Shown in pieces: positions 1-11,511 of a stretch of DNA of 64,000 bases. Each line of letters starts with the position of its first letter. The first letter of the stretch is position 1. The stretch is from Aptenodytes patagonicus (taxonomy: Eukaryota; Chordata; Aves; Sphenisciformes; Spheniscidae): positions 22,632,336 to 22,696,335 of the forward strand of contig NC_134958.1 in the NCBI RefSeq assembly GCF_965638725.1, given 5' to 3'. The position numbers and the translations under genes are program-made. The notes below the pieces were generated by a model. The model was given only the letters and a program-made list of their open reading frames with translations, had not been told where the DNA came from and searched no databases.

Positions 1-872
1 TTAAAATTCTGAACCTAAGTTTAAAAAGTCTTTCAGAGGGAAGCAACAGCACAGTGTCGATTAGAAGTTCATCTGGCAACTAACCAGTCCAAAAGGAAAA
101 GCTTTTGCATTTTGTTCTATCCAGCACTCGGTCTTCTCCAAGAATTACTCCCAAGATTCAAGCTGGTGCGAATCTAGGTCAGCTTTCTCTAACGTGGGTC
201 TAACTGCAGAGTCACGGGAATGGTATGAATTCGGCAAGTCTTTTTTATAGGCAAAGGCCATTTCAAAAAGATACTGAACACACACACAATGTTTACGCTG
301 GAGAAAGGAGGTGAAATAGGGTATTTTGCTACCCACACACTTTCTGGGGCACTCTTACACGCTTGCCCCCAGGGCAGTGTGAGCTAAGATAGTAACTCCC
401 TGTGCGATGCAGGGGTGTTAGATGCAGACACCTCTGGAGATGATTCAGAACATGAGGTACTTACTGAGGTCATATGAGTTGCCTTGTCAAGTTTCCTGCC
501 TCTCTCCGTTGACTGTCTGAGGAGCTTGTGCTCCTGCTCAGACTCCTGAGTTAGGAGCCGAACTAAGTTAGCGTGAATGCTCTTCTCGTTCTCCTCCCCC
601 GATGGCGTTCAACCGTGCCACAAAACCCCTGCAGAACCAGGTGGACTGAGCAGATCCTCTGGCCTCCACAGTTGCTTTCTGTTGGGCGAGTCATGAGGAG
701 ACGCGTGGGGACACTCGGTGAGCTCTGCTGTGCTGTGTCACCATTGTGTATCTAATTTTCCGCAGCAGCGCGGCGCGTGGGGAAGAGAGGTGGTGGGACA
801 GGGGAAGCACGTGCCTCGTGCTGTCTCTGTGGGACCTGGATTTCACCGTGTGGTTTTGCTCTTACCCTGCAG
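1..872 (+). other. PPCDC: Last intron of PPCDC (partial)
   Basis: No coding similarity was seen in this stretch. It ends in a pyrimidine-rich tract followed by AG at 871-872, directly before the terminal PPCDC exon, so it is read as the 3' part of the last intron. The penultimate exon, which would encode the core of the flavoprotein, lies outside the window. Confidence 0.7.
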
Positions 873-958
873 GTCGAGGTGCCATGGCAGAAGTGCGGAC
901 CATTGTGGCGAGCGTGAAGAGGATCCTTGAAGAACGGGACTTGCCAACGCAGAGCTGA
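873..958 (+). CDS. PPCDC: Phosphopantothenoylcysteine decarboxylase, last coding exon (partial)
   Basis: PPCDC decarboxylates 4'-phosphopantothenoylcysteine to 4'-phosphopantetheine in coenzyme A synthesis. It is a cytosolic flavoprotein. Only the C-terminal 28 residues or so are present. The exon follows a clear acceptor (cttaccctgcag) and reads GRGAMAEVRTIV, then a helix and a terminal QS before TGA at 956-958. Vertebrate PPCDC ends with a nearly identical G-x-GAMAEVxTIV block and also ends in QS, so the match is specific despite its shortness. The next gene on the same strand is C15orf39, as in human, which supports the call. The catalytic residues are encoded outside the window. The helix after the conserved block is more diverged, as expected for the extreme C terminus. 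Confidence 0.87.
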
Positions 959-3025
959 TGGTTTGGCATGTAAATTGTATTTGTGTGCCTCCCTGATGAT
1001 TTGAAGATAAAACCAACAGGAAGCCGAGTCGAGGTGGCACGCGCACCCATAGCGCGCTCTTCAACCGAAGGAGCGAAACGGTTGTCTTCCAGCTGGTGCC
1101 AAACTGAAATGTGGTACATCACTGCAGACTTTCAGAAACCAAAGCCAAGAACATGCTTCTTTAGTGTGGGAAAACTCTGTGGTATCTCTCAGAGAGGGAG
1201 TAACGTTCCGCTAGGCCACTTGGCCCCCAGTGTTTCACATGCGCTCCTTTCTGAGGAGGCTGCAGAAGGAATTGCCAATGTATTTCAGGTCCAGTGGTTC
1301 CCCCAAGAGATGCTAGAGAGGAAAGTGCTGTGCAAGTCCTGGTGACGGGGATAATGCCAGCCCCTTCCAGCACGTCGGTGTGGGGACATTCCTGCTCTCC
1401 AAAGCCTGGTCCGTAGCTGTGCTGGCTTCCCCTTTCCAGCAGGAGTCACTGTCCAAAAAGCATTTCCCCTCCGGGAACTTAATAATATTAAGAGCGCTTC
1501 TAATTCTGCCCCTGAAGAATTGCCTCTTGTAGCTGCTCGGGGGGGGGGGTGGGTGTTAGCACCTAACGTCATTGCTAAATCGTTGTGTCTGCGTGCGGTT
1601 TTTATCTGAGATGGGAAAAAAATTGACCGAAAGAAGCTATCTAGTCCCTGAATCAGCCTTTGCCCTTTTGTATCTGTTGACTGGATAGGGATGCAGACGT
1701 CAGCTGTGAACCAAAATGGCACCTGCCCATCGGGGTGCTCCAGTCAGGAAATGAACAGGCTGGGCCCTTGTGGAAGGCCAGGGTGGGTGTTTCCCAAGGG
1801 AGTGGAGTCAAACTTCACCTATCGACGATCCTTTTCGGCTTGAAAATTAACCGACGGGCATGCAAAAATTGGGAAATCCTGTGACCCCGTGGGCCAGACC
1901 AGCCAGGGCTCCCCCAGTCCAGCCCTTCCTTGGAAAACGTGATCCCGCTCCTGAGGGGAATGGGAGCAAACCGGGGCTGTTGAACACGTTGCTGTAGCAG
2001 AGCGCTGCTGACCCGGAGAGTTTATTTTTAACTAGAGCCAGTCAAATTTAAGGCCTTCGGTACAGAATGTGCATCCTGCCCATGGGGGCAACCTTCAGAC
2101 TGCTGCGCACGAGGAAAGTGGTTATCGGGGTATGTTTGCTTTCCTTATCTATTCCACACAAATAAAAACCTCTGAACTTTCCCATTTTTGGCTCTTCCAC
2201 TGCCAGAGGAATCCGGGGATTCAGAGCTTCTGGGGATCAAGTCAGAAGGATCCTCGTGAGAGCAGAGCTTGTGGCTCACGCGAAGGGCCGTGGCGGTACC
2301 GTGGCCAGGAACTTTGCGTTTTGCCGGTGAAGCCTGTGGTGTGACCTGCAGCGTTTGCTCACGTTCTTAGCATGGTGAAAGCCATCCACCTATCGGAGGA
2401 TCTTACTTTAAGCTTATCGAAGGCAGTAGAAGAGATGCTTCTTGGTTTCCATGAGTTCTGTAGTGAATGTTGTTTCTCCTACTTACGGAGAAATATGTGT
2501 TCTGGCAGTTGCAACTGTAACTTGACCTTGGGGCTCTGCTCCGGCTCCACCGTGGATATCTTGTGTGGTTGGAGTTGCTTATCCTTCCTCCTAGTCCGTG
2601 ACTTGGCAATGCAGAAAATCCGACAGTAAGGTTCCTCATATCAGGTCAAAACACCATGTCCTTGATAAGAGCGTTCATCTGTTACAAGTCTGGTTCGCTG
2701 GCTTAAGCTGCTCCAGAAACGTCGGCAGGTATCGTCTGGCTTCTCCTGGCACCGGAGAGTGGGCAAGAAGGTGTACAGCGTGCGCTGCAGAGCGCAAGCT
2801 CTGCTAATTCAGCAGAAAGGGGGTAACGTGGCATTTTCGGATCCAGAACTTATGCCGGGTCGCCTGATAGCACACGGAGCTGACACCAGTCTTAGTGGGC
2901 TGATCTGTAAGGCAGAAAGAAACGCTACGACTACAGAGTTGCCTCTCAGGCTTGTTGAGAGGCTTAAATTAAGGCTTGCAAAGAACTTACAGATCCCTGA
3001 ATAAAGGAAGCTGATTCTTTGTCCT
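959..3025 (+). other. PPCDC: Probable PPCDC 3' UTR and downstream sequence
   Basis: No open frame here looks real. Canonical AATAAA hexamers on the plus strand occur at 2161-2166 and 3000-3005, and either could end the PPCDC transcript. The extent of the UTR is an inference; transcript data would fix it. Confidence 0.45.
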
Positions 3026-5434
3026 GCAAATATATAGGGCAGCAGTGGGAACGTAGAGCTGAGCAGAGCCTAGGGGAGTGAGGGGAGCACTTCACAGCGG
3101 CCAAAAAACCCACAAAGAACACTCCTCCGCAGAGGACACCGCTCCCGCTCTGTCTCATCTCTGCTGCAGAAACAGATAGTAACTGTGCCGCTAAATGATC
3201 CTCTGCTAACTGCTGTGATTTCTAATTGGAGGCAGGTCGTGATAGTGTTACAGGTTGGGATAAACCCGTGCCCAAACCACCTTTCCTTCAGGGCAAATAG
3301 AAGAAACAGTTAAGTTCCTTTTCGGAGGCGGAGGGCTGAAGCAAGAGCAGCTTCCACCCCTAGCACAGGCACGCGTCCCCACCCACGGCGAGGTAGGTGC
3401 AGGCAGCCTGCGGGCAGGAACGCTTCGCTGGCTGCTTGCTGTGGAAAAGCGGCAGAAAGACAAGCCGGGGGAAGCCCTGTCCGCTGTCGCGCGAGTCGTT
3501 CGGCTTTAGGAGGGGACTTTGGGACGACGCCTTTCGAGGACGAGGCTCGGGGCGATGAGTAAAGGACCTGATTCAAAACCAGGGCTTTGGGCAGGCTCGG
3601 TAAACAGGCACTGCCAGCCTTGCCGCCGCCAAACCAGGGCGGCCGGGCTCCGCTTAGCCACCGAGGTCGCCAAGAGGTGTCGAGTGATGAATTCCTTGAG
3701 GCAGGCAGACAGACTGACATCTCCATCCCGTGCAGTTTTGTGCGTTTCAGGTTCGCAGGGGAGGCCCGAGATGCTGCCTGCGTGCTTTTTCTTTTCCTTC
3801 AGCTCTTCTTTTTAAGCTGCAGGCTGATTTTTTTGTTTCGCTTTCCTGTGAAACTCTCTGATGACCGAGGCAGCATCCCCGTGAAACCTGCTGCGTTGCA
3901 GTTTCATTCATGCTGCTTAAAACTGTTTCTCTCAGCACGGGCTTGGGAGCAATAAACAGCTGGGACAAAAGCTCAGCTAAGGCAGCAGCCCTCCTCCTTT
4001 CCTGCGCTTAGACCCAGCCTCGCCTGGGCTCGGACGTGACTCTGAGCATCCATTTCTCCGGCTGCTTCCCCCCATCCCAAACTTGATGTGATCCCTTTGC
4101 TGCTTGGCTTCGTGGGGCACTGGAGGAGGATGGAGATGCCGTGGTGCTGCTTTGCATCCGGCTGGTCTGGCTCCGAGCGCGGTGCTTTTGGTCAGGAGTT
4201 GGCTCCCCAGGTGTCAAGTCCCTCCGCTGTCACTTGGGATGGGAGGTGCATCGTCCTACGTGCCTGTCCCATCCCACGCCTTCGTCCTGGGAGCCTGCAG
4301 CAAGAGTAAAGGCACACGAACAGATTGCAGAAAAAAATCAAATTTAAAAAAAAAAAAAAAAAGGTGTTAAAACCTCCCCGCTTTTAGACTTCAAGCAGTC
4401 ACGTCTCCGTGACGCGCCTCGTTTTGAGAGCCTGCGTGCGGCGGCTTCGCACCCCGGGGCTCCGGATTTGACACCTGCCTGCAGCGAGCCGGGCGGCGGG
4501 GTTCGCACCTCCGCGGCGCTGCCGGCCGCCCTGCCCGTCCGGCGAGCGGGGACGCTGCCTGCTTCGTATCTTCGAAAGCGCGGGGCGGCAGGAAGTGTTT
4601 TTTCTTCCCCGACCGCAGCGGGGCCGGGTGCTGGGAGAGGGCGGTGGCCGCCGGAGGGTGATGAATTGGTGGTGGTGGCAAGTGAGAACGTGGGGGTGCT
4701 GGTGCAGGTGGGCTTTCCCTGCTCCGGCAGAATTAAAAATACCCAAATAAAGCCCTGATAAGCGAATCTTCCTTCTGTAAAGTGATTGCAAGACTAGTTA
4801 TTGATTATGTAGGGATTGCAAGACTACGGCAGCGTGGGATTACTGTCACGCTCTTGCAAAGCTGGACCGTGGTGAGCTTGGCGAGCTGCAGGGTTCGCTG
4901 GCGCTGCAGCCCCCAGCCCTGCCCTGCTCCCCGTCCTCAGCCTAGCGACTCGCAACCTCTCTTTGAGTGATGGGCAAGTACTTTTTCAGTGGAAAAGGGA
5001 GGTGGTTCCTAGGTCTCGGGCTCCAAACCGCTGCTGTTAGCAAAGGAACTGCTGATTCACCTATTTGTAACCTGTTGTGTTATAGAAAGCCGGCTTTGGG
5101 GTTTATCCTGTCCACCCCGAGCTCGTAGCGTGTCCCATTCAAAGCCACCCCATTACGTCTGTGGCAGGGCCAGGGGGCTGAGAAAGATGCAGGGTAAGCA
5201 CCGGGCCTGGGAGAGAGGTCACTATAAAATCACATATATTTGATTTTAACCTGCCCATCGGTGAGTCGGCACCTTTGCGGAGCCTTTCACAGCGTCAGCC
5301 ACCGTCTTGCTTCCCCGTTAACCCTCCCTTGATTCGGACATAGGGCAGCGCTGCCTCACCCCGACGGGATGGTATCGCGTGGACGGCTGCTTGCATCGAA
5401 CTGGTGCAAACTTGCTTGTGACAGATAGGAGCAG
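3026..5434. other. Intergenic, with a CpG-rich block near 4.4-4.7 kb
   Basis: No gene was recognised. A short A tract lies at about 4345-4362. From about 4400 to 4650 the sequence is GC- and CpG-rich and could be a small CpG island. A plus-strand AATAAA is at 4745-4750. A 13-bp direct repeat (GATTGCAAGACTA) occurs at 4784-4796 and 4814-4826. Confidence 0.5.
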
Positions 5435-7341
5435 CCTCACGCTCCCAAGCCCTGGTCCTCATGGGGGACTTCAACCACCCCGACATCTGTTGGAGGGACA
5501 GCACGGCAGGGCATAAGCAATCCGGGAGGTTCCTGGAACATGTCGATGATAACTTCCTTCTCCAAGCAGTAGAGGAGCCAACGAGGAGAGGTGCTATGCT
5601 GGACCTTGTTCTCACCAACAAGGAGGGGCTGGTGGGGAATGTGAAGCTCAAGGGCAGCCTGGGCTGCAGCGACCACGAAATGGTGGAGTTCAAGATCCTT
5701 AGGGCACCGAGGAGGGCGCACAGCAAGCTCACTACCCTGGACTTCAGGAGAGCAGACTTCGGCCTCTTCAGGGATCTGCTTGGCAGAGTGCCGTGGGACA
5801 AAGCCCTGGAGGGAAGAGGGGCCCAAGAAAGCTGGGTAATATTCAAGGATCACCTCCTCCAAGCTCAGGAGCGATGCATCCCAACAAAGAGGAAGCCAGG
5901 CAAAAACGCCAGGAGGCCTGCATGGATGAACAAGGAGCTCCCGGACAAACCCCAACACAAAAAGGAAGCCTACAGAGGGTGGCAGCAAGGACAGGGAGCC
6001 TGGGAGGAATACAGAGAAATTGTCCGAGCAGCCAGGGATTGGGTTAGGAAAGCTAAAGCCCTGATAAAATTCAATCTGTCCAGGCACATCAAGGGCAACA
6101 AGAAAAGATTCTATAGGTACGTCAGGGATAAAAGGAAGAGGAGGGAAAATGTGGGCCCTCTCCGGAACGAAACAGGAGACCTGGTTACCCAGGACACGGA
6201 GAAGGCGGAGGTACTCAATGACTTTTTGCCTCGGTCTTCACTGGCAAGTGCTCGACCCTCACCGCCCAAGCTGCAGAAGGCAAAGGCGGGACTGGGAGAA
6301 TGAAGAGCCGCCCGGTGTGGGAGAAGATCAGGTTCAAGACCATCTAAGGCACCTGAAGGTGCACAAGTCCGTGGGACCCGATGAGATCCATCCGCAGGTC
6401 CTGAAGGAACTGGCGGATGAAGCTGCTAAGCCACTATCCATCGTATTTGAGAAGTTGTGGCAGTCCGGAGAAGTTCCCACTGACTGGAAAAGGGGAAACA
6501 TAACCCCCTTTTTAAAAAGGGAAAAAAGGAAGACCCGGGGAACTACAGGCCAGTCAGTCTCACCTCTGTGCCTGGCAAGATCATGGAGCAGACCCTCCTG
6601 GAAGCTATGCTAAGGCACATGGAGGACAGGGAGGTGATTCGAGACAGCCAGCATGGCTTCACCAAGGGCAAGTCCTGCCTGACTAACCTGGTGGCCTTCT
6701 GTGATGGAGTGACTACTCCATGTAGTATGGAGTAGTTACTATATCATACTATGTCCATCATGGACGTGGGAAGGGCTGCAGATCTTGTCTATCGGGACCT
6801 CTGTAAGGCCTTTGACACGGTCCCCCCCAACATCCTTCTCTCTAAACTGGAGAGGTATGGATTTGATGGGTGGACTGTCCGGTGGGTGAGGAATTGGTTA
6901 GATGGTCGCATCCAGAGGGCAGTGGTCAACGGCTCAATGTCCAGATGGAGGTTGGTGACGAGTGGCATCCCGCAGGGGTCCGTATTGGGGCCGGTGCTGT
7001 TTAATATCTTCATCAATGACATAGACAGTGGGATCGAGTGCACCCTCAGCAAGTTTGCAGGTGACACCCAGCTGAGAGGTGGGGTCGACACGCCAGAGGG
7101 ACGGGATGCCATCCAGAGGGACCTGGACGAGCTTGAGAAGTGGGCCTGTGTGAACCTCATGAGGTTTAACAAGGCCAAGCGCAATGCCCCATCCCTGGAA
7201 ACATTCAAGGTCAGGTTGGACGGGGCTCTGAGCAACCTGCTCTAGCTGAAGATGTCCCTGCCCACGGCAGGGGGGTTGGACTAGATGACCTTTAGAGGGC
7301 CCTTCCAACCCAACCTGTTCTATGATTCTGTCATTCTATGA
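5435..7341 (+). mobile_element. CR1 LINE, 5'-truncated and internally deleted
   Basis: A chicken-repeat-1 non-LTR retrotransposon copy in plus orientation. It enters within the endonuclease domain at an [12 protein letters not shown] block, continues into reverse transcriptase, and ends in the typical CR1 3' region (GTTGGACTAGATGACC followed by the terminal tandem octamer ATTCTATG around 7324-7341). CR1 insertions are normally 5'-truncated, as here. The left boundary is approximate. The copy supports an avian source (CR1 also occurs in other sauropsids). Confidence 0.96.
5461..7245 (+). pseudogene. Broken CR1 ORF2 (endonuclease-reverse transcriptase)
   Basis: The reading frame is carried by several broken pieces. 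The first, from 5461 to about 6225, covers the end of the apurinic-like endonuclease and the linker. A one-base loss near 6225 shifts the frame, and a second shift near 6510-6530 lies in an A-rich stretch. A short foreign-looking insertion with stops sits at about 6711-6755. The last piece (6751-7245) has the RT block around [20 protein letters not shown]. The catalytic FADD motif reads FAGD, so one aspartate is lost. After MRFNKAK the frame jumps directly to the C-terminal [17 protein letters not shown], showing an in-frame internal deletion of several hundred bases relative to a full CR1. It cannot encode an active protein. Confidence 0.93.
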
Positions 7342-10030
7342 ACAGGGGAACGATGCCCCCATCTCCCCAACATCTCTCCCCAGACTAAACCCGGGGTAGC
7401 TGCAAATCCTCCTCCCTGCGAGTCTCTGGTCGCGTTCAGCAGGTCCCGTAACCCCGCGGGTGCCCTCGGCAGCCCCGAGGATCTCCCGGGCTCTCTGAGG
7501 GGTCAGCGCTGTATCTCTGCCGCGGAGATGGTTTGAGGTTTTTGGATTCAGTCTCCTTTCTGCTGGTTCATCGAGGCTCCTGCTCCGCTTCCCCTTGGGC
7601 GTCGGGTGTTTCTGCTGCAAGCAGAGCCGGAGGAAGGGATCCGAAGGGATCGTGGCAGTCCCGGCCTCTGCCCTCGTGGTTTTGCTTTCCCTCTGCATCA
7701 GTTTTCCTGCCTCTCCAGCCCTCCTGAGTCGGGGGACGTTAGAAAGCAGCCGAGCCGCCCCCCCTGCGATAAGGAGGGTGCTGAAGGACCCGGCACCGCT
7801 CGGCACAGACTCCTTGGCACCAACGATGCTGATAGCTTGGCTTCGGTGGTGACAACCTTGCAATTAAAACTTGCAGGTGCAGTGTTCTTGCCCTGGCCAG
7901 CAGCCTCGGTGGATAGTTTACGAATTGTTTCCAGGAGTAATTGAGCTTAATTAGAAGCTTGAATTCCCCGGGGCTGTGCTGCTCAGTGGTTCTGTACTTG
8001 TCGGGAGTCATGCGGGGGCTGAAGATGCTCAGAGATGCACAGAGAGGGGGGAGAGGAATAACGCGATCGGGGCAGTCGTTCCCTGCTAGGTCTCACCCTG
8101 TTTGGGTTTTTGTTCCTGGCATGTCATGTTGTCCTTCAGATGGAGACTGGGATTTGTTTCTCTGGGAATCCTGGCTTTGGCGTTGTACCTCGCTTTTCCG
8201 ACTCTCCGGGGAGAAAACAGAGGATAAAGGGGACAGAACCCAGCAGAAAGCCTCCGTGCTGGCCAGGGGGATGAAGAATAAAGGCGACTTTTGGGCGTGT
8301 AGTCATCGCGGTTAAGAGAAAATCAATCTGCTCCTGACCTGGGCTCCTGGGCTCTCTGGAGGCAGCACAGAGAGATGGGCTCTGCCGTGGGGACTCATAA
8401 AATCGGGCTCCATCAAGTGCGATCGCAAAGAAACCCCAGTCTGAAAGCCGGGAGAGCCCGGTGTCCTCCCAGCCCCTGGACAGATGGCGTGCAGCCTCCG
8501 GCAAGTCACCGACGGCCGGTGCCAGCTCCGGGCTGCCCGCACGGGGCTGCGGAGGGACGAGCATCCCAGGGACCCGCTCGGCCCCCCTAGCACCAGCCCT
8601 GCTGATGGCAGAGGTAGCCAGAAAATCCCCCCGCGTCCTCCTTCCAGCGCCGCTGGCACGGCGGGCGAGCGTGCCGGGGCAGGCAGCATGCCGCCCCGTG
8701 TTCCTGCCGCCACCACCGAACCGAGGGAAAGCAGAATACGTGGCCTGGGGCGGGGGGGGGAACCAAGCGCCGTGATAAAAGCTTTATGGAAGGGATTTTC
8801 GCATGGCTCCTTGCGCGCCTGGAAGAGCCTTTCCCCAGGAAAGCCGTGCCCCCGGAGCGGCCCAGACCCCCTCGCCTGGCTCTGCTTTCTATCTCGCTTG
8901 ATTTACACGGGTCGCTTGGGTGGTTTATAGCTTTGGAGAAATATGATTCACGAACTCGAGCGTGATAAGGATGGGGGAAGAAAGAAAAGCCACGTCAACC
9001 CAAAGGAATGCGGCCGGTGGAGAGCCCAGCCTGCGGCTGGCAGAAGCCCCGGGAGGGGGGGATCGGGCGTAAAAAGGGGCAAAATGGTAACACGTGCCTG
9101 AAAAAATAGCTGGAAACCGCCCATCCCTGCTGCAGGAAGGCACAGCTCGCTTTGCCCGGGCTCTCGTCCCCCAGATCTGCAGCTCTGAGGCCACGGGCCT
9201 GGGTCGGCCGAGCGGGGGGATGCTTTGGAACAGGGAATAATTTATGACCTGAGCCGCCGTGTTGTGTTTACACGGTGCCGACTGTGCTCCGCGGGGGCCA
9301 ACCCCCCCCTGCCCCGGGGCTGCAGCCGCCCTCCAGACCGCTGCACCGCTTCCCCGAGGATAAGGAGCCGGCCTGGGGTCTGGGAGCCATCTTGCGTGAG
9401 CGGCGGGCGAGGGAAGCGTCGTCCCTTTGTCCCCGCGCTCTGCTGGGCAGAGCCACGTGCCTGCCGGACGCGTGGCTGGGGAAGCGGACGCTGCGCCGAG
9501 GCTTCCTCCGACGATGGGTGGTGGGGGCGGCGGGGAAAGCCCTGACCCGGTGGCTGCCGGCGGGGAAGGTTCCCGCTGCCCTCGCGAGCGTCGACCCCCC
9601 CGTGCAAACGCGTCTCCACCTGGCAAACGCCGCCCCTTTGCAAAGGCAGCACGATTTGGCTGCTCACCGCCGCGAGGGGAGACCGCGGCCGATGAAGCCG
9701 TGGGCTCGCGGGGTGGGTTTGCGCGTCGGAGAGACCTTCGGCTGCGGGATGGGGGTGCCGAGGTGCAGGCAGACCTCTGGCCCTTGCTCCGCTTCGGGGA
9801 TAACCTCTTGGCCCTGCCCGAGGGCGAGGGAGCTCCCGCCTGCGGCCTGCCCTCGCAGCATCCCCGGGGAACCCCTGCCTCCTGCACAGCCCCGCGGCAG
9901 GTTTGGCTCTCAGATGCCCCGGGGCTGGGGGGGGACACACACGACATTACGCACGGCAGCGTTTTTGCATTGATACGAAATTGCTTTTAAATGGAAGGAT
10001 TTTCACAGCCAGGGCAAAAGCTCCAGCCGT
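7342..10030. other. Intergenic, GC-rich with CpG-bearing block 8.45-9.95 kb
   Basis: No gene was identified. From about 8450 to 9950 the sequence is very GC-rich with frequent CpG, and several long frames stay open on both strands simply because stops are rare. The longest (8925-9947, minus) has Ala/Pro/Arg/Gly-biased composition and no domain. A CpG island serving an unannotated transcript is possible. Confidence 0.5.
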
Positions 10031-10107
10031 GCGGGCAGGGTGCGGGCAGGGTGCAGGCAGGGTGCAGGCAGGGTGCGGGCAGGGTGCAGGCAGGGTGCAG
10101 GCAGGGT
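10031..10107. repeat. 11-bp tandem repeat
   Basis: About seven copies of GCGGGCAGGGT or GCAGGCAGGGT in direct tandem. The two variants (CGG and CAG) are mixed along the array. Confidence 0.95.
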
Positions 10108-10944
10108 GCGGCTCGGCGCTGGAGCGCCCGTACGCCTCCAGTCAATGAACCCTGCCGGCTGCTTCAGCAGAAAGCCAATGTTGACCCTTCGCCAGCGTTT
10201 GCATGCTTCGACACTAAAATTACCAAAAGCGGAACAAAGCCCCACGCTCCCCTCCAGCGCCAGCTTTGTTCGCTGATTCTTTAAAAAAAACCATAATAAT
10301 GAAATAATTGTATTTATTGGGGTTTTACTGGAAGTCAAAGATCTGGGAAAAGCCATGGAGAAAGAGAGCTCCACCTTCTGCTCTGCTTCTTATTTCCCAC
10401 CCCTCTCTTCCTCCCCTTACCCAGCATCCATCCTCCCCCAGAGCATCCATCCGAGCTGGACCACCGCGGAGGGAGAGACCCTGGCACGGCTGCAGCACCA
10501 TCCCCCCTCCCCGCCGTGTCCCCAGCTCCTCGGAGGGGACCGCGGCTCGGGAGCCGGGCAGAGACCGGCGCGGGACATGGGAACCGGCGGCACCCTTGCG
10601 GTTTAGAAACTGGAAACAAAAGCTGAAGCGGTTCGAAGGCTCGGCCTCGAAATGGGGAAGGTGGCAGGGGAGCGGAGAGGAACCAAAACCCACCAGCGGA
10701 GGAACAGGCTGGGGGGCGAAGGAGAAGTGAAAGCAGCTGTGATTACTGAAAGCCCCGATGTGAAAGAGTGGGAGCGCTATCTTTGGGGCTTTCACTTCCC
10801 TGTCTGGGCAGGTTTTCTTGGCTTCGGTCTATTTTTCCCCCTACCCCGCTCTCTGCTCATAAATTCCTCCCTGGGGCAGGTGGGGTTGGTGCTGCCGGAG
10901 GTGGGTGCCCCATCCGCCGCAGGGGCTCGGAGAGGACCGAAGCT

Positions 10945-11505
10945 GGGGGCCGCCGAGCATCCCTGCGGCAGTGGGGTTTGGGGGGTACCACCGAGCATCC
11001 CTGCGGCGGTGGGGTTTGGGGGGGGTACCACCGAGCATCCCTGCGGCGGTGGGGTTTGGGGGGGAACCACTGAACATCCCTGCGGTGGTGGGGTTCGGGG
11101 GCGAACCACTGAACATCCCTGCCGTGGTGGGGTTTGGGGGGGGTATCACCGAGCATCCCTGCTGCAGTGGGGTTTGGGGGGGAACCACCGAGCATCCCTG
11201 CGGCGGTGGAGTTCGGGGGGGTACCACCAAGCATCCCTGCGGCGGTGGGGTTCAGGGGGTACCACCGAGCATCCCTGCCGTGGTGGGGTTCGGGGGGAGT
11301 ATCACCGAGCATCCCTGCTGCAGTGGGGTTTGGGAGGGAACCACTGAACATCCCTGCAGTGGTGGGGTTTGGGGAGGAACGACTGAACATCCCTGCGGCA
11401 GTGGGGTTCAGGGGGTACCACCGAGCATCCCTGCAGTGGTGGGGTTTGGGGGGGAACCACTGAACATCCCTGCGGCGGTGGGGTTTGGGGGGTACCCGCT
11501 TCCTG
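10945..11505. repeat. Minisatellite, about 39-bp unit
   Basis: About fourteen copies of a unit containing CCGAGCATCCCTGC followed by GGCGGTGGGGTTTGGGGG. Units vary by point changes and by the length of the final G run (4-6 G). Some copies read CTGAACATCCC instead of CCGAGCATCCC. The unit is close to a multiple of three and lacks stops, so open frames of over 200 codons appear on both strands. These are not considered genes. Confidence 0.95.
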
Positions 11506-11511
11506 CCGGAG

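Noticed and set aside
8925-9947. 340-codon minus-strand frame
   Set aside because: Ala/Pro/Arg/Gly-biased, overlaps other long frames on the opposite strand in a CpG-rich block, and shows no domain or signal peptide.
10031-11505. CRISPR-like array
   Set aside because: Direct tandem repeats without unique spacers in a vertebrate genome; these are minisatellites.
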